Origin: a bacterium
GTDB taxonomy: Bacteria; Babelota; Babeliae; Babelales; RVW-14
Assembly: GCA_023249935.1 (NCBI GenBank)
Contig: JAHFBQ010000040.1
Coordinates: forward strand, 1 to 13,236
Length of the DNA: 13,236 nt
Reading direction: 5' to 3'
This document shows, in pieces, positions 1-6,312 of this stretch. The notes under the pieces were generated by a model. It did not search any database, was not told the origin of the DNA, and saw only the letters and a list, made by a program, of their open reading frames with translations. Positions within the stretch are counted from its first letter, which is position 1. Each line of letters begins with the position of its first letter. A program made the translations under genes and the position numbers.

Positions 1-96
1 CGTCACTCGCTAAAGTTATGCCAACGGCAGCAAAACCAACAATGTCCCTTTTTTAGATTAAATGAAGGAATTTTTATTGACATTAAAGACGGTAGA

Positions 97-114
97 TCCC
101 GGCCTTCGCCGGGA
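97..114. repeat. Short perfect palindrome (interspersed repeat class)
   Basis: TCCCGGC and GCCGGGA form a perfect 7-bp stem around the loop CTTC, preceded by GGTAGA and followed by CGACG. This form, a CCCGG core with a CTTC or GAAG loop, is common as an interspersed repeat in alphaproteobacteria. It differs in loop and flanks from the four ACCCCGGAC-type elements elsewhere in this window. There is no T-run after it, so it is not a convincing terminator. Confidence 0.6.
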
Positions 115-206
115 CGACGTATAGAAGCAACCTTACTTCTTATTTAGCCCATCGAACTCACACTTCCCACAGAATCCCCAATTATTATCAAATAGAATTT
201 TTTTAA

Positions 207-236
207 TTGACAGGCTGAATTTAAACCAGCTAGACT
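207..236 (+). promoter_or_regulatory. Sigma70-type promoter of the gene at 277
   Basis: A perfect -35 hexamer TTGACA lies at 207-212 and a -10 candidate TAGACT at 231-236, with an 18-bp spacer. Transcription would start near 243, leaving a leader of about 34 nt before the start codon. The leader contains GGGGGAGAAG, a strong purine-rich ribosome binding site. An A/T-rich run just upstream of the -35 box could act as an UP element. Confidence 0.6.
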
Positions 237-276
237 TTGAATATGTTGTGTTAAAAGGGTTCTTGGGGGAGAAGCA

Positions 277-1188
277 ATGAAAAAATACTTATTCACACTG
301 ACGCCGCTTGTAGTGGCTTGCTTGGTTGGATCTCTTGTTGCTATAAATCTAGCTCAAGCTGGAAAGGCTGTTTTTGCCAAAAAAACAGGCTCACTCCGCT
401 ACTACGATGCGGTTAAGCAGCTTAAAGCCACAGCTTTACAAGAGCAAACTGCCCTGCTTGGCAAAACACTCCCTAGCGCACAGCATTCACTGTGGCTCAA
501 GATGAAAAAAGAGATTATTGATAAGGAATTGCGGAAAAAAGCGTTTATCAAAGATGGCGAACTTGTGGTGAACCACGATGAACTTGATGTTATCTCAAGC
601 ACATTAGTAGCCCGCGTTAAGCTTCTTGCTCAGCCGCACAGTAAAAAAAGCGATCGCATGATTGCAATCGCTTCAGCCCAATCTCGCGCCAAAGATCTAC
701 TCCGTCGACACAGCTACAACAATGCAGAGCACATCAACAGCATCCTTCGCGATGCGAAAGCAGGAATAAAGCTAGCAACCACGCACGGCCGCATAGCACT
801 CTCAAAACTTGAAGAATTGATCATAGCAGCGATGGAACGATTTGAACAAGCAGGTAAGCGTGACAAAATCGCCATCTCCCGTCTTGATGCCGAAGTCCAA
901 GTCCTCAGAGCTATCAAAAAGGCAAAGCCTTCCATGACACAAGAAATTGCCGCAAATACAAGAATGATGGATGCATTGAATAAACAGGCAGCACATGACC
1001 GCATCACTCAGAAATTTGTCGACGGGCTTATCAAGGAGGTAGTGGACATCATTACCAAGAAAACGGTCGATCAAAAATTAACAACAAAAAAAACTGCTAA
1101 ACCTAAAAAAGAACAAAAGAGAGGGAAAGATGGCTATGGCAAGGGACGCTGGGGAAATCTTATGCGCCCTCAAGCTGTGGTCAACTAG
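277..1188 (+). CDS. Exported helical protein with basic C-terminus, unknown function
   Basis: I do not recognise the family of this 303-residue protein. It begins with a clear signal peptide: MKK, a hydrophobic core over residues 4-23, and AQA at 26-28 as a likely signal peptidase I site. The mature part is almost entirely predicted helix, rich in Lys, Ala, Leu and Glu, with no cysteine after the signal and no visible enzyme motif. The last 45 or so residues are very basic (several KK pairs, then KGRWGN), which could bind nucleic acid, membrane or cell wall. The start is well supported by GGGGGAGAAG a few bases upstream and the promoter at 207-236. The gene stands alone, closed by the hairpin at 1217-1244. 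A periplasmic or secreted helical-bundle protein is the best description. Confidence 0.8.
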   Translation: MKKYLFTLTPLVVACLVGSLVAINLAQAGKAVFAKKTGSLRYYDAVKQLKATALQEQTALLGKTLPSAQHSLWLKMKKEIIDKELRKKAFIKDGELVVNHDELDVISSTLVARVKLLAQPHSKKSDRMIAIASAQSRAKDLLRRHSYNNAEHINSILRDAKAGIKLATTHGRIALSKLEELIIAAMERFEQAGKRDKIAISRLDAEVQVLRAIKKAKPSMTQEIAANTRMMDALNKQAAHDRITQKFVDGLIKEVVDIITKKTVDQKLTTKKTAKPKKEQKRGKDGYGKGRWGNLMRPQAVVN

Positions 1189-1216
1189 GGCAATTTCTAC
1201 ATCCCTCATCCTTACC

Positions 1217-1253
1217 GTGCGAGTCGTCGAAAGATGGCTCGCACGCTCTCTTT
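1217..1253 (+). terminator. Hairpin terminator with GAAA tetraloop
   Basis: GTGCGAG at 1217-1223 pairs with CTCGCAC at 1238-1244. The pairing continues inward through two G-U wobbles to a C-G-closed GAAA tetraloop at 1229-1232, giving 12 pairs. The downstream tract GCTCTCTTT is only moderately T-rich, so termination may be imperfect. It sits 28 nt after the stop codon of the 277 gene. Confidence 0.6.
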
Positions 1254-1471
1254 AACAGACTACCTCAAACCAGATTGCGTGCGCAAATCAATAACTTTTA
1301 ATAATAAGGTTGAATTTATGCGTCATGGATTGCTCCTAACTCAAAATCGCAGTTTTAATTAAAAAACAAGCCAATTTAATAAAATATTTCAAATTGAAAC
1401 TTTTAATGTATTCTGAGGTAAGAGCATTGGCACGCGAGGTTATTTAAATGAAAATGAATAGGAGTTCTCTT

Positions 1472-1960
1472 ATGAAGAATATGTTTAAAGTGTTTATTCT
1501 TGGTCTTACACTCACAGCTGGTATGACAAATCAAGCTGACACAGCTGGTATAACAACAAGAAGAAAAGCTGCAGCTGATATGACAAATCAAGCTAAAGCT
1601 GAAAGAAGAAAAACTACAGCATTAACTGCAGCTAATATCGCTATGGGTGCTGGTGTTTTGGTCACTGCATGTTTACTTTTCGCCCAAGATTGCTCTACAC
1701 AGAATCAATGTCCCCCGCATATGAAAACATACGACGGCTTTCCTAGGTGCAACAGGAAAGATCTTATTTTGGTTGAACATTGCCAAGCCATCCTTAACAC
1801 TCTAGGACAAATAATTGCAACAATCCCCGCACTTCCTGCGGCTGCGAAAATGGTAAGAACAGCTGGAAAATGGCTTACTGATAGAATCGCAATTCAGATA
1901 ACTCACAAAGATCCAAAAAAAACTGACAGTTACGTCCCTGATGAAGATGAAATGGTATAA
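1472..1960 (+). CDS. Small membrane or exported protein, unknown function
   Basis: This 162-residue protein is not recognised. The chosen start has AGGAG at 1460-1464, seven bases upstream; an in-frame ATG at 1448 would add eight residues but has no such site. Residues 1-17 look like a short signal or anchor sequence (MKNMFKVFILGLTLTAG). A short internal duplication follows: the residues MTNQA occur at 18-22 and again at 37-41, repeated at DNA level. A strong transmembrane segment spans about 49-71, then a cysteine-bearing loop (Cys74, Cys80, Cys93, Cys104) that could form disulfides outside the cytoplasm, and a second hydrophobic stretch at about 105-126. The tail is acidic (PDEDE). The layout suggests a two-pass inner-membrane protein. 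The gene is monocistronic between two hairpin terminators. Confidence 0.7.
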   Translation: MKNMFKVFILGLTLTAGMTNQADTAGITTRRKAAADMTNQAKAERRKTTALTAANIAMGAGVLVTACLLFAQDCSTQNQCPPHMKTYDGFPRCNRKDLILVEHCQAILNTLGQIIATIPALPAAAKMVRTAGKWLTDRIAIQITHKDPKKTDSYVPDEDEMV

Positions 1961-1979
1961 TCATTAGCACTCAAAAACT

Positions 1980-2020
1980 CAGGCGGGAACATGTAATTGT
2001 GTTCCCGCCTGTATTATTTT
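1980..2020. terminator. Bidirectional intrinsic terminator
   Basis: A perfect 12-bp stem, CAGGCGGGAACA at 1980-1991 with TGTTCCCGCCTG at 2000-2011, encloses an 8-nt loop. On the plus strand TATTATTTT follows; on the minus strand the hairpin is followed by AGTTTTTGAG. It can therefore end both the rightward 1472 gene and the leftward 2071 gene, which converge here. Confidence 0.85.
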
Positions 2021-2070
2021 CTGATCGGAAGCAAGAGCTTTCTGGTTCTTGCCACATCATGGAACGTACC

Positions 2071-2730
2071 TCATACACCAGGAAGCAATGCAAAAACACG
2101 TGAACTAACCGCTTTTACCCGTTGCCACATTTCACCTTCAAGCAGATCGAGTAAAATCAGACCAAGCTCTTTACTACCATAAGCAGCCACCTCAGACACC
2201 GAGGCACAGAGCGAACGCCAACGCCATCCAGTTTTTTGAGAACATGCATTATCAACAACAAGAGCCAGATACACAGAACCGATATTAGTCTTTGCTAACA
2301 GCTCTAGCATGATGATCAAAACAATAACCATGTGCCCCGCTTCAACCGCAACATGAATGAGGGTTCTGCTCCCTATCGCATTTCCCTCAAGAAAGATCGC
2401 GCTATAGATATCAGTACCACACACCTCTAGCAGCAAACGTACAGCCGCAGTATTGCCTTCTCGAACAGCGCCATAAAGCAACGACAGAAAATCTTTGCGG
2501 CATAGAGGACAATATTTCATCTCAGTGCTCTCTCTCTTCCATAACCACTCTCCAATGCAGTTTTCATGAAAGAAATGATCACAAGCAAGCTTTATCATCG
2601 GATCTTTTTTTGTTTCGTCCATGCAAATAATGCAACCATCATCTGCCGACATAGACGCCCCCCAAGCAACCACACCATCTAATATCAATATCGCACTTGC
2701 AAGCAACAACACCCACAACAATTGCTTCAT
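2071..2730 (-). CDS. Exported RING-H2 finger protein with ankyrin-like repeats
   Basis: This is a candidate secreted E3 ubiquitin ligase of 219 residues. Counting from the start at 2730, residues 1-24 form a signal peptide (MKQLLWVLLLASAILIL). A complete RING-H2 zinc-binding pattern follows: Cys33, Cys36, Cys50, His52, His55, Cys58, Cys74, Cys77, with the typical CPLC final pair. Residues about 83-105 and 122-145 resemble ankyrin helices (GAVREGNTAAVRLLLE; LIHVAVEAGHMVIV); the rest is helical. In the RING family the domain recruits an E2 enzyme. Bacteria lack ubiquitin, so an exported RING protein most likely acts in a host cell; that is inference. The start overlaps the stop of the upstream ankyrin gene as ATGA and has no strong ribosome site, suggesting translational coupling. 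An in-frame ATG at 2742 would add four residues. Confidence 0.82.
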   Translation of the reverse strand: MKQLLWVLLLASAILILDGVVAWGASMSADDGCIICMDETKKDPMIKLACDHFFHENCIGEWLWKRESTEMKYCPLCRKDFLSLLYGAVREGNTAAVRLLLEVCGTDIYSAIFLEGNAIGSRTLIHVAVEAGHMVIVLIIMLELLAKTNIGSVYLALVVDNACSQKTGWRWRSLCASVSEVAAYGSKELGLILLDLLEGEMWQRVKAVSSRVFALLPGV

Positions 2731-3686
2731 GATTGAGCCCATCGCTGAATAGAATTTATTGCATTACATACCTCACTATGACCGAGTTCAGAGGCAATAT
2801 CATACGGCGTTCTATTGCGCACATCTCTAGCGTTAAGCAGCGCAAGCGTGGCCGCTTTTTCTTTATACATGGAACACGCCCAACCAGTAACAGCTGGATC
2901 TGGATAGATTGCAGTCAGATGAAAGAGGTTCCATTTGCTATAGCCGGCATAGAACACTGGTTTGTTGCCAAACTGATCAGCAATACCAAACACTTGATCC
3001 AACTCACCAGAACCAAGCATGTACACAAGATTTCGCATAAGCTGTACATTACCCTTCAAAGCTGCATAATGCAATGGCGTTCTTCCCAAGCCGTCTTGTG
3101 CGCATAGCGCACGGCACCACACACTCCCTCCAATAAGCATAAACAGCGCCTTAATAACCTCTGCATTGTTACTGATAACACCTATGTGCAACAGAGACAA
3201 TCCACGCTCTTTTGCGTACAAGATAGGCGATTTGCCATCATTATCATTACGAACGAGTTCCTTAATAAATTCCTTGCAATCAAGCGAGCTAAAGACAGCA
3301 TCTAGTCGCTGCAGATCTCCCGCTATAAAGGCCCGATGAAGCTCAGTTCTACCATCTTTATCTTCAAATAAACCCAGCGGTAAAAAAATTTCATTAAATA
3401 GATCAACACCATCTTCTTCTGAATCAGACCGAACAACATCATCATCAGATTCAAATTCTGTTTGCTGAACAGCAAGTCCAGTACTCGTCAAACCGTAGTC
3501 CGCCATATCAGAATTATCAGAAGCAAGGGGTTGCGCCTCTCCGTTTTTATAATGAGATGCCACAAAACATGATCTCAGACTAGAACAACACCAGTCTATC
3601 CACGAAGAATTAGAAGCTTCTGCACCATGTGAGAATAAACTTGTAAACAACGTCAACGCCGCTATGGAAACTACGAATTGCTTCAT
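2727..3686 (-). CDS. Exported ankyrin-repeat protein
   Basis: This 319-residue protein has a signal peptide (MKQFVVSIAALTLFTSLFSHG, likely cut after AEA at 22-24). A linker to about residue 105 is rich in Ser and Asp and contains an acidic run (ESDDDVVRSDSEED). At least four ankyrin-type units follow: about 111-135 (DGRTELHRAFIAGDLQRLD), 161-187, 200-225 (GRTPLHYAALKGNVQLMRNL) and 291-314 (RTPYDIASELGHSEV), with a degenerate one near 252. Ankyrin repeats bind proteins and have no catalytic role; an exported one in this setting is a plausible host-interaction factor. The start at 3686 is preferred over the longer open frame to 3845 because only it yields a signal peptide and it follows a GGGGGG tract. 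It is first of a two-gene operon with the RING gene, overlapping it by 4 nt. Confidence 0.85.
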   Translation of the reverse strand: MKQFVVSIAALTLFTSLFSHGAEASNSSWIDWCCSSLRSCFVASHYKNGEAQPLASDNSDMADYGLTSTGLAVQQTEFESDDDVVRSDSEEDGVDLFNEIFLPLGLFEDKDGRTELHRAFIAGDLQRLDAVFSSLDCKEFIKELVRNDNDGKSPILYAKERGLSLLHIGVISNNAEVIKALFMLIGGSVWCRALCAQDGLGRTPLHYAALKGNVQLMRNLVYMLGSGELDQVFGIADQFGNKPVFYAGYSKWNLFHLTAIYPDPAVTGWACSMYKEKAATLALLNARDVRNRTPYDIASELGHSEVCNAINSIQRWAQS

Positions 3687-3736
3687 AATAAACCCCCCAT
3701 ATAGGCCATTCATTGAACCTGATGGTAACGAGAATC

Positions 3737-3808
3737 GCCTTGAGATGTACAGAATTGACTCAGATGGCGCCCAACAGAGGCAAATCACGCTCTTTTCGGT
3801 TAAAAATC
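3737..3808. repeat. 72-bp direct repeat, copy 1
   Basis: This segment matches 4741-4812 in the same orientation with only three substitutions in 72 bp. It begins GCCTTGAGATGTACAG and ends GGTTAAAAATC. Here it lies about 50 bp upstream of the leftward ankyrin gene start, so it could be part of that gene's control region. The two copies bracket the toxin-antitoxin pair. No inverted termini or coding identity was recognised. Confidence 0.85.
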
Positions 3809-3926
3809 GATGAATCACCAAAGCCGTCTGTCCGCCTGTCCGCATTTCGTCATTATTGCGGCCAGAAGAGGCTTGTTATAAAGAAAAATTTATAATTTAG
3901 CCCAACTCTATATTTCTCACTAACCA

Positions 3927-3959
3927 TTGTGTTATTTTGGTATTATTACAGTATTATTA
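3927..3959 (+). promoter_or_regulatory. Candidate promoter/operator of the toxin-antitoxin operon
   Basis: Two exact copies of GTATTATTA occur at 3940-3948 and 3951-3959, an 11-bp period or one helical turn, 24 bp before the antitoxin start. They contain TATTAT -10-like hexamers; TTGTGT at 3927-3932 is a weak -35 candidate with non-ideal spacing. AbrB/MazE-type antitoxins usually repress their own operon, so these repeats are a reasonable operator candidate. Confidence 0.4.
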
Positions 3960-3982
3960 TCGTAAAACTTAAAAGGCTTTCA

Positions 3983-4228
3983 ATGGTTAAAAAATTATCA
4001 AAATATGGCAATAGCCTTGCCGTACTTATTGAAAAACCAATTCTTGAGTTGCTTAACATCACAGAACACACACAAATTCGTATCTCTACTGATGGCAACC
4101 GCATCATTATCGAGCCCTTGAGTGAGCAAAAGCAAACTGAAGCCGTAAGTGCAAATCCACAGGTTCAGAAGTCATATGAAAAGATAACTGAACGATATAA
4201 GAAAGCTTTTAAAAAGCTAGCCAAATGA
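3983..4228 (+). CDS. AbrB/MazE-type antitoxin (SpoVT-AbrB fold)
   Basis: This 81-residue protein is the likely antitoxin for the Doc-type toxin that follows. Residues 1-50 match the swapped-hairpin AbrB/MazE DNA-binding fold: KKLSKYGNSLAVLIEKPILE is the family's opening strand with the conserved GNS, then LNI and RISTDGNRIIIEPL. The C-terminal part from about 60 is charged and helical (YEKITERYKKAFKKLAK), the usual site where such antitoxins wrap the toxin. The start at 3983 is chosen because AAAAGG lies just upstream and the protein then begins directly at the domain; the frame is open further upstream, but that extension (WYYYSIIIVK) is unlike the family. The stop TGA overlaps the toxin start. 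Autoregulation through the upstream GTATTATTA repeats is plausible. Confidence 0.88.
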   Translation: MVKKLSKYGNSLAVLIEKPILELLNITEHTQIRISTDGNRIIIEPLSEQKQTEAVSANPQVQKSYEKITERYKKAFKKLAK

Positions 4229-4617
4229 TGAAAATAACTTTTCTCTCCACGGATGAAATCATCCAGATAAATAAGCTGCATACAACCCTCTTTGGCGGAG
4301 CTCACGGCATTAGAGATGTAAAGCTTTTAGATTCTGCTCTTGCAAGGCCACAAGCCTCATTTAATGGCAAGTCTGTATACCAGGACATCTGGACAATGGC
4401 TGCCGTGTATGCACATGGCATCATTAAAAATCACCCATTCATTGACGGGAATAAACGTACAGGAATGGCTACAGCACTTATATTTCTCGATGTAAACAAC
4501 TATGAAATAACGCTGTCAAATGACGACGTGTATTCCATAGGTATAGACCTTGCTCAGTCTAAAGTCTCGTACGAGATTGTTGCTACAATATTTAAGGACT
4601 ACACAATACCTAGATAA
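4225..4617 (+). CDS. doc: Doc-family (Fic fold) toxin, death-on-curing
   Basis: This 130-residue protein has the length and motif of Doc toxins. The signature HPFIDGNKRT lies at residues 70-79, giving the catalytic-loop His70, Asp74, Asn76, Lys77 and Arg78. Upstream are the family's LLDSALARPQ (34-43) and AAVYAHGIIKNHPF segments. Characterised Doc proteins phosphorylate elongation factor Tu and stop translation; Fic relatives AMPylate targets. Which reaction applies here cannot be read from sequence, though the GNKR form is Doc-like. It overlaps the antitoxin stop at ATGATG (starts at 4225 or 4228 both fit) and is probably coupled to it. The motif is intact, so it may be active. Pairing of Doc with an AbrB-type rather than a Phd-type antitoxin is known in diverse bacteria. 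Confidence 0.9.
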   Translation: MMKITFLSTDEIIQINKLHTTLFGGAHGIRDVKLLDSALARPQASFNGKSVYQDIWTMAAVYAHGIIKNHPFIDGNKRTGMATALIFLDVNNYEITLSNDDVYSIGIDLAQSKVSYEIVATIFKDYTIPR

Positions 4618-4706
4618 CAGCTAAATCTCCAATCTATTGCATCATCAAGTTATTTTCAATTAGACCATAATAACAGAAAGCAGGAAAGTGGTTATTTGGG
4701 GGTTCT

Positions 4707-4856
4707 ATGAAAAAGTTATTATTGGTTTTAGTACTACTCAGCCTTGAGATGTACAGAATTGGCTCAGATGGTGCCCAACAGAGGCAAATCACGCTCTTTT
4801 TGGTTAAAAATCAAGGTTTTACGACCGAATACACCGACTACTTGTCAGATTTATAA
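4707..4856 (+). pseudogene. Remnant: signal peptide fused to repeat copy 2
   Basis: An ATG at 4707, five bases after a GGGGG tract, opens a 49-codon frame. Its first 12 residues, MKKLLLVLVLLS, are a signal peptide nearly identical to that of the RING/ankyrin gene at 4898 (MKKLLLILVLFS). From the thirteenth codon the reading frame runs into the 72-bp direct repeat and ends shortly after it at TAA 4854-4856. The best reading is a secreted-protein gene whose body was lost at the repeat junction. A functional 49-residue peptide is possible but less likely. Confidence 0.55.
4741..4812. repeat. 72-bp direct repeat, copy 2
   Basis: This is the partner of 3737-3808: same orientation, 69 of 72 bases identical, offset 1004 bp. 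It starts abruptly inside the signal-peptide remnant at 4707, and identity ends sharply on both sides, which marks a recombination or insertion junction. It lies just upstream of the promoter of the large RING/ankyrin gene. Confidence 0.85.
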
Positions 4857-4869
4857 TTTCAGATAGAAT
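4842..4869 (+). promoter_or_regulatory. Candidate promoter of the RING/ankyrin gene
   Basis: TTGTCA at 4842-4847 and TAGAAT at 4864-4869 are separated by 16 bp and lie 29 bp before the start codon at 4898. Both hexamers match the sigma70 consensus at five of six positions (TTGACA, TATAAT). The -35 box overlaps the end of the remnant frame at 4707. Confidence 0.45.
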
Positions 4870-4897
4870 ATAAAATATCTATTTGAAAGGATCTGTC

Positions 4898-6241
4898 ATG
4901 AAGAAGCTATTGTTGATATTAGTACTCTTCTCTTTTGGCAATGAATTTTTAGAAGCCTCAAAAGAAAGAAAAGCGGCCTCAAAGCGAGAACGTGATGAAT
5001 CACCAATACGAGAACGTGACGAATCACCAAACCGTTCAGAAAAAAGTACCCGCGCGCATAGAGACGAAACGCAAGAAGAGACCTGCGGATTGTGCTTGAA
5101 CGCTCTTGATAAAACAGAAGACGATGAAAAAGAAGAGCTTGGCTCCCCAATTTCGTTGTTAGGACAGCAAGAAGCAACGAAAGAATGCCCTCATAAAGTA
5201 CATAAAAACTGCTTTTCTAAGTATGTTGTATCAAGACTACGACCTGCTGATGATTATGGTACGCTCATGTTTGTTGCCAGAGATGAGACAGGAAACATCA
5301 CTGAGAGAACTGATGAGCTCCCATGCCCATTATGCCGAGCACCAATCAAAAAATCAGTTCTAGAAACCGTTCCAGCATACAACGAAGCTAAACTACTACT
5401 GTCTCAACAAGAGACAAATAGACGTGGAGATAGCCCGAATCGCACTGACCAGACAGGATTGAACCCTCTCCTTGAAGATTTCTTTGCTACTACTAGAGCC
5501 GTTCACCATGCGGCACGAAATCCCGACGCAACAGTTTTACGAGCGCTTTTAGCAAGACTTGACGAAGCGTATTTAGCAAGACATGACATGAACATTTATA
5601 GCATTATTTCTTGGCCAGACAACGATGGCCTGACAGCCGTTCACCATGCGGCACAAAATCCCAACGAAGCAGTTCTGCGAGCATTCTTAGCAATACCTAT
5701 GACACTACCAGGATTAAGTGTTCATGACATTATTACTCGCCCGGATCACGCTGGCCTGACAGTATTTCACCATGCGGCCATGAACGCCAACGGAGCAGTT
5801 CTACGAGAGATCTTAGAATTCATGCCTGGCTATAGCTGTATTTCTTGGCCAGACAACGATGGCCTGACAGTCGTTCACCATGCGGCACGAAATCCCGACG
5901 CAACAGTTTTACGAGCGCTTTTAGCAAGACTTGACGAAACGCGTTTAACAAGATATTTCATGGATGTTAATGTTTATGAATTTATTACTAGACCGGATCA
6001 CGCTGGCCTGACAGCCTTTCACCATGCGGCTCGAAATCCCGAGGAAGCAGTTCTACGAGCACTCTTAGCAATACCTAGCATAAATGTTTATGAAATTATT
6101 ACTCGCCCGGATCACGCTGGCCTGACAGTATTTCACCATGCGGGCATGAATCCCAACGAAGCAGTTCTACTAGCGCTCTTACCATTATCAGGAGGCTTAT
6201 TAGACCTTAGTCTACGAGCACTCTTACCAATGCCAAGATGA
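4898..6241 (+). CDS. Exported RING-H2 protein with six ankyrin-like repeats
   Basis: This 447-residue protein combines a signal peptide (MKKLLLILVLFSFGNEFLEA), a charged linker with two copies of RERDESP, a RING-H2 finger and a repeat array. The finger ligands are Cys63, Cys66, Cys97, His99, His102, Cys105, Cys143 and Cys146; the spacings between pairs are unusually long (30 and 37 residues), but the ligand order is complete. From about residue 195 come six units of 34-47 residues with the core GLTxxHHAARNPxxAVLRALL, ankyrin-like with a fixed HHA where canonical repeats have LHxAA. Such an exported protein would be a candidate ubiquitin ligase with a substrate-binding array, probably acting on a host; this is inference. 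The start is supported by GAAAGGA six bases upstream; an ATG at 4883 lacks a site and spoils the signal peptide. Confidence 0.85.
   Translation: MKKLLLILVLFSFGNEFLEASKERKAASKRERDESPIRERDESPNRSEKSTRAHRDETQEETCGLCLNALDKTEDDEKEELGSPISLLGQQEATKECPHKVHKNCFSKYVVSRLRPADDYGTLMFVARDETGNITERTDELPCPLCRAPIKKSVLETVPAYNEAKLLLSQQETNRRGDSPNRTDQTGLNPLLEDFFATTRAVHHAARNPDATVLRALLARLDEAYLARHDMNIYSIISWPDNDGLTAVHHAAQNPNEAVLRAFLAIPMTLPGLSVHDIITRPDHAGLTVFHHAAMNANGAVLREILEFMPGYSCISWPDNDGLTVVHHAARNPDATVLRALLARLDETRLTRYFMDVNVYEFITRPDHAGLTAFHHAARNPEEAVLRALLAIPSINVYEIITRPDHAGLTVFHHAGMNPNEAVLLALLPLSGGLLDLSLRALLPMPR
4984..5031 (+). repeat. 24-bp tandem duplication in the RING gene linker
   Basis: CGAGAACGTGATGAATCACC at 4984 is followed one 24-bp period later by the same sequence with one change (GAC for GAT), encoding RERDESP twice. 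The two 24-bp units differ at only a few bases and keep frame, so the linker grew by a recent in-frame duplication. Confidence 0.8.
5501..5566 (+). repeat. 66-bp exact repeat inside the ankyrin array, copy 1
   Basis: The 66 bases here are identical to 5873-5938, 372 bp downstream (124 codons). They encode VHHAARNPDATVLRALLARL plus DE in array units 1 and 4. Perfect identity at third codon positions indicates recent duplication or gene conversion rather than selection on the protein alone. Confidence 0.9.
5873..5938 (+). repeat. 66-bp exact repeat inside the ankyrin array, copy 2
   Basis: This is the second exact copy of 5501-5566. The segment just before it (TTTCTTGGCCAGACAACGAT, about 5841-5860) also recurs near 5607-5626, and GATCACGCTGGCCTGACAG recurs in three other units, so several array units share blocks of different age. 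Confidence 0.9.
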
Positions 6242-6312
6242 CCAATATGACTTGGCTGTAAATTGAGGACATTGAAAAGCTGACACAGACCTGTTCACTA
6301 AGTTATCGTAGA

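Larger units (their letters stand above)
1..276. other. Left-edge stretch with no assignable gene
   Basis: The first 56 bases could be the tail of a plus-strand gene: one frame from base 3 reads SLAKVMPTAAKPTMSLF and stops with TAG at 54-56. A second frame stays open from base 1 to a TAG at about 145 and passes through the palindrome at 97-114, so the choice is not forced. Nothing else coding is visible. The segment holds the palindrome and the promoter of the next gene, both listed separately. Confidence 0.35.

Noticed and set aside
1..56. Possible end of a gene on the plus strand, or start of one on the minus strand
   Set aside because: Too short to decide; two plus-strand frames are open, and the minus-strand reading lacks a normal start codon.
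3687..3845. N-terminal extension of the ankyrin gene to an ATG at 3845
   Set aside because: It would run through the 72-bp repeat and bury the signal peptide; the start at 3686 explains the sequence better.
3737..4812. Composite insertion sequence
   Set aside because: No transposase frame and no inverted termini on the repeats; the genes inside are a toxin-antitoxin pair.
5470..6241. CRISPR-like array
   Set aside because: The repeated blocks are in frame, variable in length and encode ankyrin-like units of one protein.
6242..6312. Terminator between the convergent 4898 and 6313 genes
   Set aside because: No stable hairpin with a T-run was found on either strand.
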